From Paludibacter sp. 47-17 (lineage in GTDB: Bacteria; Bacteroidota; Bacteroidia; Bacteroidales; Paludibacteraceae): a DNA stretch of 64,000 nucleotides. This document shows positions 27,352 to 35,391 of the stretch, in pieces. The translations under genes were made by a program, and so were the position numbers. Where the stretch lies: NCBI GenBank assembly GCA_001898935.1, contig MKVT01000009.1, positions 1 to 64,000 of the forward strand. The letters run 5' to 3'. The stretch's first letter is position 1. Every line of letters begins with the position of its first letter. Under the pieces are notes generated by a model that did not search any database, was not told the DNA's origin, and saw nothing but the letters and a program-made list of their open reading frames with translations.

Positions 27352-29643
27352 TCAATTGGATAAAGGTATATAAATTTCAACCAAGGCACAAGGAATAGTT
27401 TCCGACTGTCTGTCCATTTCAATAATCAATTCGTTAACAACGATCCCTTTTTCAAAGGTTAGTGTTTTTATCGACTGATAATTATCAGTCGTTTCGTAAA
27501 GAACCTCACGCTGATCGTTAAGCAGTCGGAAACTCTTCACACAGAATGGGATTCTTTTTTCAGGATGTCCCATTTGTACCGATTCCATAGGATGATCCAT
27601 ATCGGTATCGAAAAACAGCTGCACCTGAGTCACCATCACAGGTGCCCCCCAACATAACTTTAAATTGGGACGCGAATCGGTCAAAGATGCTACCCATGTA
27701 TTGGGGCGCACGGTAGGACGTAAATACCCATTCACCAGATTCCCCGATCCAAATCCTGTTAACGCAGGACATATAGTCATGGCGATATTAGCTCCTTTTG
27801 GCCTGCGTTCGGGACACCAGAACTCGAACGAATCAATTCCCGAATCGATGGGAGGTTCTTGGATTCCAAAATTATTAACTGCATGATTGAATTTATTGAA
27901 CACACTCAACGTTCCGCTGATACGTTTGCTGCTCGTTCGTATTTTAACTTTTGGATTTTTCCGGAATACAATAAATGCATATTGATCCGCAGCAAGGACA
28001 GAATCAAATGAAACGGCGACACGTTGCTTTCCTGAACAAAGCTCAATATCCGATCGTCCGGCTGTAAAATCCGGTGTGAAATTCTGTATTTTTCGGGAAT
28101 ATTTCAACTCTGCTATCAGTGTTGTTGCTTCATCGGCTTCTACTTCCACCTCAACAACATACCGGGTTTCTGATTGAAGGGGCAGCAATTGTGCTACCGA
28201 GAATTCAATACGATACCATTCACCATCAAACGGAATCTCGGCTAATTCGAGCGTACTTGAAGCAGTGATAATGGCCTGTTTGGCCAGATTACCATCCTCA
28301 TTGATCGGATAGCCGGGAATACTTTGTCCCTTTAAGCTTAACTTATCTCTCAACATGTTAAGCAACGCAGGTTCCAACAGAGTGGCAGGCAATACTCCCT
28401 GCCGGATGCATTCAGCAGCAGCCATCCCCACTGCTTGTGCTCCGAATGCCGAGGTTCCCATTACTCTTGTTGATCCGTGCGCAACATGGGAAACACTTAT
28501 ACAGCGGCCTGCGAAAAATAAATTGCGGATATCCCTGCTCACATAACACCTGTAAGGCAGCTCGTATATTCCTTTTGAGTGAAACTGCGTACATCCGTTT
28601 TCTTTGCTAAACACTCCATCTGCCGGATGCAAATCGATCGCCCAACCACCATAAGCTATTGCATCATGATGATGTGTCTGCTCGATGATATCTTGCTGAG
28701 TGAGCGTATACAAACCTTCAAACCTCCGACTTTCGCGCTTTCCAGGAAGCAAGCCAACCCATTCAAGTGTCAGATTATCAACCCCTTCAAACACTCCGGA
28801 GTTTTTAATATAATCCCATACCCCATATACGACACTCCACAATTCCCACTTGATGTCTTCAGTATCATGAATAGTATCTTTACGGCCTCCGTATTCCAAC
28901 CACCAGAATTTACACCCGTGCTCACCCGTGTTTATGTTTCTAAACCGGGGTATTCGTTCAATGTCCTTTAACGCATAGGAGGGAGCATGAAACTCTACCG
29001 GAACACCCGCATCCTTACTGTAAAAATAAATAGAATGGCCAAGCAACTCGCCATATTGTACTTGATCGGGAGCGAACTTTTCGTTAAATTCGCTGCTATC
29101 TTCAGCTCCGACTCTATATCCCGAACCTGCCAGATAACCCGCTATGCCATCGCCAGAAGCGTCACAAAACAGAGGGGCAGAAATCTCGTAACGAGTTTCA
29201 TTCTGCGAACAGAAAGCATATACTTTTTCGATATTTTGTGGCGATGATTTTTCCAGATCGTAAAGGGTTGTATTAAGTAACAACCGGATATTAGGCTCTT
29301 GTTGCACCTTATCAAGCACTATGGTGTCGAATATCACCGGATTGCCTTCCTTGTTTTTATACATATTCTCCACTAATATTTCATCGATCACCCCACCTTC
29401 GCGTGCCCAGCGGTTATTATTACCCATGTGCGACGTAGCACCTAGTACCCACAATCGAACTTCGCTCGATGCATTCCCTCCCAACACCGGTCTATCTTGT
29501 ACTAAAACCACCCGAATTCCTTCCCGCGCAGCAGTCAGAGCCGCACAAACTCCGGCCATACCACCACCCACCACTACCAAATCGCTTTCAAGACATACAG
29601 TTTTAACCGAACGCTTCGACGCTTCAAACTTCTTTTTGATCAT
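27352..29643 (-). CDS. FAD-dependent oxidoreductase with C-terminal beta-sandwich
   Basis: The protein has 763 residues and no signal peptide, so it is probably cytosolic. Residues about 15-430 are a GMC/FAD_oxidored-type domain: the FAD motif DLVVVGGGMAGVCAALTAAR, then VLVQDRPVLGGNASSEVRLW and a substrate/FAD segment NLFFAGRCISVSHVAHGSTR. Residues about 470-763 form beta-rich domains resembling carbohydrate-binding sandwiches (WYRIEFSVAQLLPL, VQLFFDTDMDHPMESVQMGH). Such fusions occur in Bacteroidota PULs; the substrate is not established. It overlaps the symporter gene by 20 bases, so the two are tightly coupled. I infer that it oxidises the sugar imported by that symporter. Confidence 0.8.
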   Translation of the reverse strand: MIKKKFEASKRSVKTVCLESDLVVVGGGMAGVCAALTAAREGIRVVLVQDRPVLGGNASSEVRLWVLGATSHMGNNNRWAREGGVIDEILVENMYKNKEGNPVIFDTIVLDKVQQEPNIRLLLNTTLYDLEKSSPQNIEKVYAFCSQNETRYEISAPLFCDASGDGIAGYLAGSGYRVGAEDSSEFNEKFAPDQVQYGELLGHSIYFYSKDAGVPVEFHAPSYALKDIERIPRFRNINTGEHGCKFWWLEYGGRKDTIHDTEDIKWELWSVVYGVWDYIKNSGVFEGVDNLTLEWVGLLPGKRESRRFEGLYTLTQQDIIEQTHHHDAIAYGGWAIDLHPADGVFSKENGCTQFHSKGIYELPYRCYVSRDIRNLFFAGRCISVSHVAHGSTRVMGTSAFGAQAVGMAAAECIRQGVLPATLLEPALLNMLRDKLSLKGQSIPGYPINEDGNLAKQAIITASSTLELAEIPFDGEWYRIEFSVAQLLPLQSETRYVVEVEVEADEATTLIAELKYSRKIQNFTPDFTAGRSDIELCSGKQRVAVSFDSVLAADQYAFIVFRKNPKVKIRTSSKRISGTLSVFNKFNHAVNNFGIQEPPIDSGIDSFEFWCPERRPKGANIAMTICPALTGFGSGNLVNGYLRPTVRPNTWVASLTDSRPNLKLCWGAPVMVTQVQLFFDTDMDHPMESVQMGHPEKRIPFCVKSFRLLNDQREVLYETTDNYQSIKTLTFEKGIVVNELIIEMDRQSETIPCALVEIYIPLSN

Positions 29644-31303
29644 ACTTTTTAGTTGTTTTTGTAAGAATGATGAAGCCCGAAAGCATCAGCACACAACCTA
29701 CCGTCAACACAATCCAAACACCTTTTGAAGCCAGCATCCCCAGAACTGTTATCATCAGCCCGATGGTCAACACGCCAACTCCTAAAATCCGTATACTATA
29801 CTTATTATTCGCTTCATTCATTCCGGACGCTGCAGAAAGCGTATCCTCCGATTCCGAACCAGAAATACTTCTTATTTCTGGTGAACCCGACTCCTTCCCT
29901 TTCCATCTATAACCAACTTCGAAGGCCATCAGACATACAACCGGGAAAGCAACACCTAAAATCATTTCTTCGGCTCTTGTTAAACGAAGATCGAACAATA
30001 CGGGAACGACAAATTTAAACAGTGCATTGATTGCCAAACTGCTTAGGGTTGTGATGAGTACCGAAGTCCCGGTTTGTCGCCTGGAAAACAACGTCCAGAT
30101 GACAGGAAGATACAATGGAACTCCGGTAATAGCTGCTACACTGATCACCGTATTCACGATCCCCCCCATTAAGGGTACCAGCAACGCCACCAGTATTGCC
30201 AACATCCCGAACACAATGGTGGAAATCCTGGCAACACGGATGAGTTGCTTATCGGAACTCTTCGGGTAAAGAAGTTTATAAATATCGTTGGTAAATACCC
30301 CCGACGAAATATTTAACGTCGAATTCAGCGAACTGGCAGTTGCAAAAATCATCCCTCCCAACATCATTCCCAGCATACCGGCGGGTAGAACTTCTTTACA
30401 CATGAGCAAATATGCACCTTCATCGTTGAGGCCCGACAACCCGGGATTCACGACACGATACAGCATAGGTGGTATCATCCACAACACCGGACTGATAATG
30501 TACAACAGACCGAATAAAATCCCCACTTTACGTGCATCGCCCACTTTGCCCACACTTGTATAGCGTTGTACATAAGCCCAGTTGCCCCCTAAAAAAATGA
30601 TATTATATATACCGAACGCAATTATAAATCCCAGCGTGTATTCTCCGTTGAGCCAGTCAAAAAAATGGTCAGGAACCGCGTTAACAAATGTTTGGATATC
30701 TCCTACACGATCAAACGACAGGGGAACCACTATGAATACGGCTGCCGTAAGTACAATAAACTGCAACACATCGGTGATTACAACCGCCCACAGGCCACCT
30801 ATCGAAACGTAGATGATACATATCACGCCCAGCACGATTATACTGGTTACCAACGAGAGTCCGGTCGAAACTTCGACTATACGGGCAACCGGATATAAAA
30901 ACGAACCGGAAGTAAATAAAGAAACAAGTAAAAACAGATAGGTATACATTTTCTGAACTGGCATGCCCAGGCGTACTGTAATATATTCGGCTACGGTAAG
31001 AATCTTTGTTTTATGCCATTTCGTAGCGATTAATACCCCGACCACCACACCGGCCACAGCCATCGTCCATTGTATGGTGACCGATACCCAACCGAGCGAA
31101 TAGGCAATGGAACCCCACACAACAAACGTTCCTGCCGAAAAAAATCCCATAAACAACGAAAGTCCGCTGATTGGCCAGGGCAATGCACCTCCGGCTGCAA
31201 AAAAAGACTTCATATCCTTTCCTCCTACACGTGCAAATACAATACCCACAACGAGGATCAGGATTACAAACAATAGGATAAACAAATAATCGAGCACTTG
31301 CAT
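29624..31303 (-). CDS. Sodium:solute symporter (SSS family)
   Basis: The ATG at 31303 (MQVLDYLFILLFVILILVVG) is preferred to a GTG six bases earlier. About 559 residues with 13-14 hydrophobic segments are predicted. The first span is followed by KDMKSFFAAGGALPWPISGL, the SSS signature region, and later GGLWAVVITDVLQFIVLTAA. It sits in the inner membrane and imports a sugar or uronate with sodium. It is the first gene after the LacI regulator and its operator, and it overlaps the FAD oxidoreductase. It probably brings in the monosaccharide released by the periplasmic enzymes of this PUL. Fucose or an uronate are candidates. Confidence 0.9.
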   Translation of the reverse strand: MQVLDYLFILLFVILILVVGIVFARVGGKDMKSFFAAGGALPWPISGLSLFMGFFSAGTFVVWGSIAYSLGWVSVTIQWTMAVAGVVVGVLIATKWHKTKILTVAEYITVRLGMPVQKMYTYLFLLVSLFTSGSFLYPVARIVEVSTGLSLVTSIIVLGVICIIYVSIGGLWAVVITDVLQFIVLTAAVFIVVPLSFDRVGDIQTFVNAVPDHFFDWLNGEYTLGFIIAFGIYNIIFLGGNWAYVQRYTSVGKVGDARKVGILFGLLYIISPVLWMIPPMLYRVVNPGLSGLNDEGAYLLMCKEVLPAGMLGMMLGGMIFATASSLNSTLNISSGVFTNDIYKLLYPKSSDKQLIRVARISTIVFGMLAILVALLVPLMGGIVNTVISVAAITGVPLYLPVIWTLFSRRQTGTSVLITTLSSLAINALFKFVVPVLFDLRLTRAEEMILGVAFPVVCLMAFEVGYRWKGKESGSPEIRSISGSESEDTLSAASGMNEANNKYSIRILGVGVLTIGLMITVLGMLASKGVWIVLTVGCVLMLSGFIILTKTTKKYDQKEV

Positions 31304-31329
31304 ACGCACATCTTTACTGTTATGTGATG

Positions 31330-31337
31330 CAAAGATA
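31330..31337 (-). promoter_or_regulatory. -7 element of the symporter operon
   Basis: The minus strand reads TATCTTTG, 26 bases upstream of the symporter ATG. The LacI-type operator lies about 45 bases further upstream, near -60 of the expected start. Confidence 0.65.
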
Positions 31338-31380
31338 AATTCCAGCTCTAATTTCCGGACCGAGTATGTGCTTTATTTAC

Positions 31381-31392
31381 GTAAACGTTTAC
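31381..31392. promoter_or_regulatory. LacI-family operator palindrome
   Basis: The perfect 12-base palindrome GTAAACGTTTAC has the central CG and AACGTT core typical of LacI-family operators. It lies between the lacI-type gene stop (31409) and the symporter promoter, 44 bases upstream of the -7 element. No second copy was seen in the window. A position upstream of the promoter is compatible with activation or with repression by looping. Confidence 0.85.
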
Positions 31393-31408
31393 ATTGTTTG
31401 TCCTCAAA

Positions 31409-32437
31409 TCATTTTTGCGTGCGCTTATGGACCGGCAGGGATGAATTGCGGATATTTAATTTCGCATCCAGCACCACCGTTTCAGCCGGTTTGCAATTGC
31501 CCTTGATCTGCTCCAGGAGCTTCCCGGCTGCTACTCGCCCCATTTCATAGGTTGGCTGACTGACACTCGTCAGTTCCATAATTCTGCCTATAGGCGATTC
31601 CGAAAATCCTACCACTGCAATATCTTCAGGCACTTTCAGGCCTCTTTTTTTCAACTCAAGCATACATCCCACTGCGACCGGGTCGTTGACACAAAAAACA
31701 GCATCGGGTTTAACCTTCAGGCTCAACAGATAATTCACTCCCAAACTCGCTCGTTCTTGTTGAACCCCCAGATTCATTATCAAATTCGGGTGTACGTCAA
31801 GTCCATAATGACGATGAGCATCGAGATACCCTTGCAGACGATTGGCCGACACCGCCAGCTTTTCATTCCCTCCCAAATGGGCAATTCTACGGTAACCGCA
31901 TTTTATCAAATGCTCTACTGCTTTGAAGGCCCATTTGCGATCGTCGATAATTACCTTGTCGGCTATTAAATCAGGCAATACCCGGTTAATAAACACCAAA
32001 GGCATTTGCTCGTTTAATAAGCGTTCGAATACCGGTTCGTTCTTCGATTCCTTCGTGACCGACACGATAATTCCTTCCACTCTACTCGACTCCAACATTT
32101 CAATATTTTTGCGTTCCAAGTCGGAGGTTTCGTTGGATTGACATATGAGCACCTGATAATCCTCCCGATTGGCCACTTCCTGTATTCCTATAATTATTTC
32201 GGGGAAAAAAAAACTGACGAATTCAGGAACAATTACTCCGATTATATTGGTTCTGTTTTTCAACAAATTACGAGCCTGTATATTGGGACGATAGTTAAGC
32301 TCTTTTGCTTTTCGAAGCACCATTTCCCGGGTTTCCTCCTGCACTTCATGACTCCCGGTGAGCGCTCTGGATACGGTTGCAACCGAGATACCCAGTTCTT
32401 TAGCGATGTCTTTTATGGTTGTTTTATGAAGGGACAT
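31409..32437 (-). CDS. LacI family transcriptional regulator
   Basis: The start is set at the ATG at 32437 (MSLHKTTIKDIAKELGISVA), which gives 342 residues and places the HTH (TIKDIAKELGISVATVSRAL) at the N-terminus. The hinge helix region follows (YRPNIQARNLLKNR). The periplasmic-binding-like core starts with NIIGVIVPEFVSFFFPEIII and ends with TVVLDAKLNIRNSSL. A -7 element TATATTTG lies at 32457-32464. It most likely controls the symporter-FAD oxidoreductase operon through the palindrome at 31381-31392 in response to a sugar. A PUL with both a LacI-type regulator and ECF sigma/FecR has two separate sensors, one inside and one outside the cell. Confidence 0.93.
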   Translation of the reverse strand: MSLHKTTIKDIAKELGISVATVSRALTGSHEVQEETREMVLRKAKELNYRPNIQARNLLKNRTNIIGVIVPEFVSFFFPEIIIGIQEVANREDYQVLICQSNETSDLERKNIEMLESSRVEGIIVSVTKESKNEPVFERLLNEQMPLVFINRVLPDLIADKVIIDDRKWAFKAVEHLIKCGYRRIAHLGGNEKLAVSANRLQGYLDAHRHYGLDVHPNLIMNLGVQQERASLGVNYLLSLKVKPDAVFCVNDPVAVGCMLELKKRGLKVPEDIAVVGFSESPIGRIMELTSVSQPTYEMGRVAAGKLLEQIKGNCKPAETVVLDAKLNIRNSSLPVHKRTQK

Positions 32438-32456
32438 TGGGATCTGTTTTAGTCCG

Positions 32457-32464
32457 CAAATATA
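32457..32464 (-). promoter_or_regulatory. -7 element for the LacI-type regulator
   Basis: The minus strand reads TATATTTG, 19 bases upstream of the ATG at 32437. This supports that start over the longer open frame. Confidence 0.65.
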
Positions 32465-32565
32465 CTGAAAAAAAATCGTTGTTTCCGGGAAAGATCGCCG
32501 GTGTATTTTACTTTTTTCGCACCTTCGCCCCCCCTGCCCGGGCCGCACCGGTCCCGAGCCCGGCG

Positions 32566-32778
32566 CTACTTTTCGTCGGGCTGGTATTCGAGAATATCGC
32601 CGGGCCGGCACTCCAATACCTTGCAGAGGGTTTCGAGGGTGCTGAAGCGAATGGCTTTTGCCTTGCCGGTTTTGAGGATCGACAGATTCGACAGGGTTAA
32701 TCCTACTTTTTCGGACAGTTCGTTGAGCGACATCTTACGTTGTGCCATCACAACATCTAAATTGACTACGATTGCCAT
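32566..32778 (-). CDS. Small XRE-type HTH regulator (YozG-like)
   Basis: The protein has 70 residues, almost entirely one Cro/C1-type helix-turn-helix: MAIVVNLDVVMAQRKMSLNE, then LSEKVGLTLSNLSILKTGKA, then FSTLETLCKVLECRPGDILE. It is cytosolic and DNA-binding. It follows the DUF2975 gene with a 4-base gap. This pair is widespread in bacteria. A perfect inverted repeat upstream of the pair (33361-33385) is a candidate binding site, so autoregulation is likely. Confidence 0.9.
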   Translation of the reverse strand: MAIVVNLDVVMAQRKMSLNELSEKVGLTLSNLSILKTGKAKAIRFSTLETLCKVLECRPGDILEYQPDEK

Positions 32779-32782
32779 GGTG

Positions 32783-33319
32783 CTAAATAGTTAACTCGTT
32801 TTCCGACTGAATTTCGACTCCTCGTTTAATTATAATGGCGATGATATACACTACCGCCCCCATGAGTACGAACGCCTGGCTGTCGTGCCAGAACTGATGG
32901 AGAGAGTCGGTGATGAAACCTCGCTTCGCAAGGCCCCGTGTAAACTCCCGGGCCAGGTAGCTCAGCAACCCGATGGCGAGGGTATTGTAACTGACCAGCA
33001 GTATCCTCCGCGCTACAAAAGGCGTAAAGGGGTTGCCGAGCTCCATCTTGTGCATAAGCATCACCACCGTGTAAAACAGGCTGGCCTTGAGCGCCGCAAT
33101 AGCCAGAATAAAGCTATAACTGCCAACGAAGGCCCATCTGCTGCTTTCGTAGAGCGCCGTTAAATCGAGCTTCTGATACAGGTTGGGGAGAAGTGAAGGC
33201 TTGTAAAGGCTGATGATAAAGTTGACCAATAAGCCTCCTGCCTCAATGCACAGACCTACAAAAATGATCCAGGCTATTACATGCAAGCCTTTAAATACTA
33301 CGTTGTTTGTGTTCCACAT
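32783..33319 (-). CDS. DUF2975 membrane protein
   Basis: The ATG at 33319 (MWNTNNVVFKGLHVIAWIIF) is preferred to a TTG 42 bases upstream, which would sit on the promoter. The protein has 178 residues and four hydrophobic segments: VIAWIIFVGLCIEAGGLLVN, SFILAIAALKASLFYTVVML, ILLVSYNTLAIGLLSYL and FVLMGAVVYIIAIII. The family is defined by this layout and by its partner HTH gene. Its function is not known. It could be a membrane sensor controlling the HTH protein. The -7 element and inverted repeat immediately upstream indicate a two-gene operon. Confidence 0.88.
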   Translation of the reverse strand: MWNTNNVVFKGLHVIAWIIFVGLCIEAGGLLVNFIISLYKPSLLPNLYQKLDLTALYESSRWAFVGSYSFILAIAALKASLFYTVVMLMHKMELGNPFTPFVARRILLVSYNTLAIGLLSYLAREFTRGLAKRGFITDSLHQFWHDSQAFVLMGAVVYIIAIIIKRGVEIQSENELTI

Positions 33320-33348
33320 TGTTGTACTATTTATAGTTTTCAATGCGG

Positions 33349-33356
33349 CAAAGATA
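33349..33356 (-). promoter_or_regulatory. -7 element for the DUF2975-XRE operon
   Basis: The minus strand reads TATCTTTG, 30 bases upstream of the ATG at 33319. It abuts a perfect inverted repeat. Confidence 0.65.
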
Positions 33357-33360
33357 TTCA

Positions 33361-33385
33361 ATATTTATTGAATAACAATAAATAT
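33361..33385. promoter_or_regulatory. Inverted repeat, probable operator of the DUF2975-XRE operon
   Basis: A perfect 10-bp inverted repeat (ATATTTATTG, 33361-33370; CAATAAATAT, 33376-33385) is separated by AATAA. It lies 4 bases upstream of the -7 element, covering the -10 to -35 region. An operator for the XRE protein is the simplest reading. A terminator is unlikely because the stem is weak and at the start of the operon. The rest of the gap to 33597 holds only an imperfect stem (33418-33428 with 33443-33452). Confidence 0.6.
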
Positions 33386-33597
33386 AAGTTGTTTTTCAAA
33401 AAATAATTACTGATTAAAGACGGATTGGATGAATTTCCCCACCCAATCGTCTCCTTACTGCTTTTGATTTCTAAAAAGCTGCTCACCTGTTCATCAATAA
33501 GTGGCAAGAGGACACTTTACAAGGGGGGTGACCTTCTGAGTTTGTGGGGAAGCAGCAAAAGCGGGGTCAACTAACATGGCAAAACGAGGAAAATAGT

Positions 33598-33605
33598 TAT
33601 CTTTG
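33598..33605 (+). promoter_or_regulatory. -7 element before the truncated nucleotidyltransferase
   Basis: TATCTTTG lies 23 bases upstream of the ATG at 33629, so the broken gene still has a plausible promoter. Confidence 0.55.
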
Positions 33606-33628
33606 CAGTACTTGTTCAATCAACTGTC

Positions 33629-33955
33629 ATGTACGTTTTTTCACCCGAAAATCACTTAGTAATCGCAGCCTGCTCCCCTGCCCCGGATATCGCCCAATTG
33701 CTACAAAGCCTGGCGAAAATCGACAACTGGGAGAAAGCCTGCACGAAACTGATAAAAAAAGGCGTGGCTCCGCTCTTCCTGGAAATAGCAGAGCGCCATG
33801 CGGAGGTTAAAGCAAAAATACCGGCAGAGGTGATGGCAAAACTCCGGCAGGCCTATCTGAAGACAGTAAGCCGAAGTATGGTGCTGTACGATGCGTTTCG
33901 GGAAATTGCCGTAGCCTTGAACGAAAGAGGAATAAAGGCCGTGGAAGGGACGTGA
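33629..33955 (+). pseudogene. Truncated nucleotidyltransferase-family gene
   Basis: The 108-residue frame aligns with the N-terminal part of the intact gene at 34189: WEKACTKLIKKGVAPLFLEI matches WKNASAYLIKKGIAPVLWYF, and AYLKTVSRSMVLYDAFREIA matches TYLKTLTRSMLLYNAFTEVT. It ends in KAVEGT exactly where the intact copy reads KVVALKG and enters the catalytic domain. The D-x-D site and everything after it are absent, so catalysis is not possible. Base use is richer in GC than in the intact copy, so the two are old relatives and not a fresh duplication. Downstream, another frame (33954-34061) encodes VKKLVEVLDLWLNLPG, possibly the tail of an unrelated lost gene. Confidence 0.75.
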
Positions 33956-34061
33956 AGTACCTGTGTGCAGTATTGCTTCCAGGCAAACAGATGATGATAA
34001 GGGGATACAAGTTAAAAAATTAGTAGAGGTACTGGATTTGTGGCTCAACTTGCCGGGATGA
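33954..34061 (+). pseudogene. Possible C-terminal remnant of an unidentified gene
   Basis: Directly after the truncated nucleotidyltransferase, a shifted frame reads EVPVCSIASRQTDDDKGIQV followed by KKLVEVLDLWLNLPG and a stop. The composition looks protein-like, with an amphipathic end. There is no start codon and I do not recognise the family. It may be the 3' end of a gene fused here by the deletion that removed the nucleotidyltransferase core. A chance open frame cannot be excluded. Confidence 0.35.
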
Positions 34062-34188
34062 TGACTTATTTTATCAAAAGATTCAATTTTCAATAAACAC
34101 CGAAACGCCTACAATCAAAAATAAAAAATAAACATTATAATTATTATATCAATTGCATTGTTGTTAACAGTACTCATCTCTTAAGCTT

Positions 34189-35391
34189 ATGAAACCATTC
34201 AGCGCTTCTAAACCAGAGCAACGTTTGCTTATTGCTACTATTGCGGCCACTGGCCCACTACTGGCAAACAAAGATTGCTATACTGACCATAAAGTCGCAT
34301 TAATGAATGCGATTAAAGAGATCAGGGACTGGAAAAATGCGAGTGCTTATCTAATAAAAAAAGGGATAGCTCCAGTCTTATGGTACTTCTTATCTAACGA
34401 TGCAGAAGTTAAAGTAATTATTCCTGAAAGAGATCGAATGCTCTACAAACAGACTTACCTGAAAACATTGACTCGAAGTATGCTCCTTTATAACGCATTT
34501 ACTGAAGTAACGAGTGAGCTGAATAGGCGTAACTTGAAGGTAGTAGCACTAAAGGGAATTTACCTTGCTGAAGCGCTATATCCTAAATTAGGTATAAGGC
34601 AATTCAGTGACATTGATTTGTTAATTCGGGAAGATGATGTTAGTGAGGTTGTAGAAAGTATAAAAGGCTTGGGCTATTTGCAAACAGCATCGCTATACAG
34701 TCGACAGGTAAGTGAGAAATTAGAGCATGCTCATCTACCTGCAATGATCAAAAATGGTGTATCGATAGAGTTGCACATCAAACTACATGCTGCTCTTTAC
34801 GAATATAAGCTTGACACGGAAGAGTTTATGAACCGGGCGATTAAGACCCTCATAAGCGGAAGTGAAGTGGGTGTTTTGGATTGTATCGACATGCTTATTC
34901 ATTTGTGCGTACACCTTGACAAACATTTTAATGGATCGGAATTACAGTTTTATTCTTGGTTGGATATAGTTGTTCTACAATGGAAAAATGATATTAACTG
35001 GGAAGAATTACTGGCTCGATGTGTGAAATATGGAGCAAAAAAAAACGTGATCAAACAGCTAGTGCTGATTAATCACATTTTTAAGACTCCAATGCTTCCT
35101 TTTAATTATGAAAATTCTATTATAAGTAGGCAAACATTAAGGCAGCTGCAATTACATTTGAACGATAATGCACCAAACATAACGTCTATACATGCTCATC
35201 GTACGTATATTAAATCAATTCCGGGAATTAAAAGTAAATTAGTATTTATCGGCGAGATTCTCATTCCTTCAAAAAAGCTGATGCTTGCTGAATATAATAT
35301 ACACAATCCCAGACTCTATTGGTTATGGTATCCGTACAGATGGTGGAAATTTGTAACCAGTGCTGTGCGTTCGATAACTTTCAAGGCTTAG
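34189..35391 (+). CDS. Nucleotidyltransferase family protein (NTP_transf_5 type)
   Basis: The protein has 400 residues and no signal peptide. The catalytic region at about residues 120-145 is VVALKGIYLAEALYPKLGIR followed by QFSDIDLLIREDD, with D-x-D as metal-binding residues of the polymerase-beta-like fold. A helix-rich C-terminus ends in a basic, aromatic tail (YWLWYPYRWWKFVTSAVRSI). Members of this family are common beside capsule or EPS loci, but the nucleotide substrate is unknown. Its stop overlaps the convergent GT26 gene by 4 bases. It sits at the border of the EPS locus and is oriented against it. A truncated relative lies upstream. Confidence 0.82.
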   Translation: MKPFSASKPEQRLLIATIAATGPLLANKDCYTDHKVALMNAIKEIRDWKNASAYLIKKGIAPVLWYFLSNDAEVKVIIPERDRMLYKQTYLKTLTRSMLLYNAFTEVTSELNRRNLKVVALKGIYLAEALYPKLGIRQFSDIDLLIREDDVSEVVESIKGLGYLQTASLYSRQVSEKLEHAHLPAMIKNGVSIELHIKLHAALYEYKLDTEEFMNRAIKTLISGSEVGVLDCIDMLIHLCVHLDKHFNGSELQFYSWLDIVVLQWKNDINWEELLARCVKYGAKKNVIKQLVLINHIFKTPMLPFNYENSIISRQTLRQLQLHLNDNAPNITSIHAHRTYIKSIPGIKSKLVFIGEILIPSKKLMLAEYNIHNPRLYWLWYPYRWWKFVTSAVRSITFKA

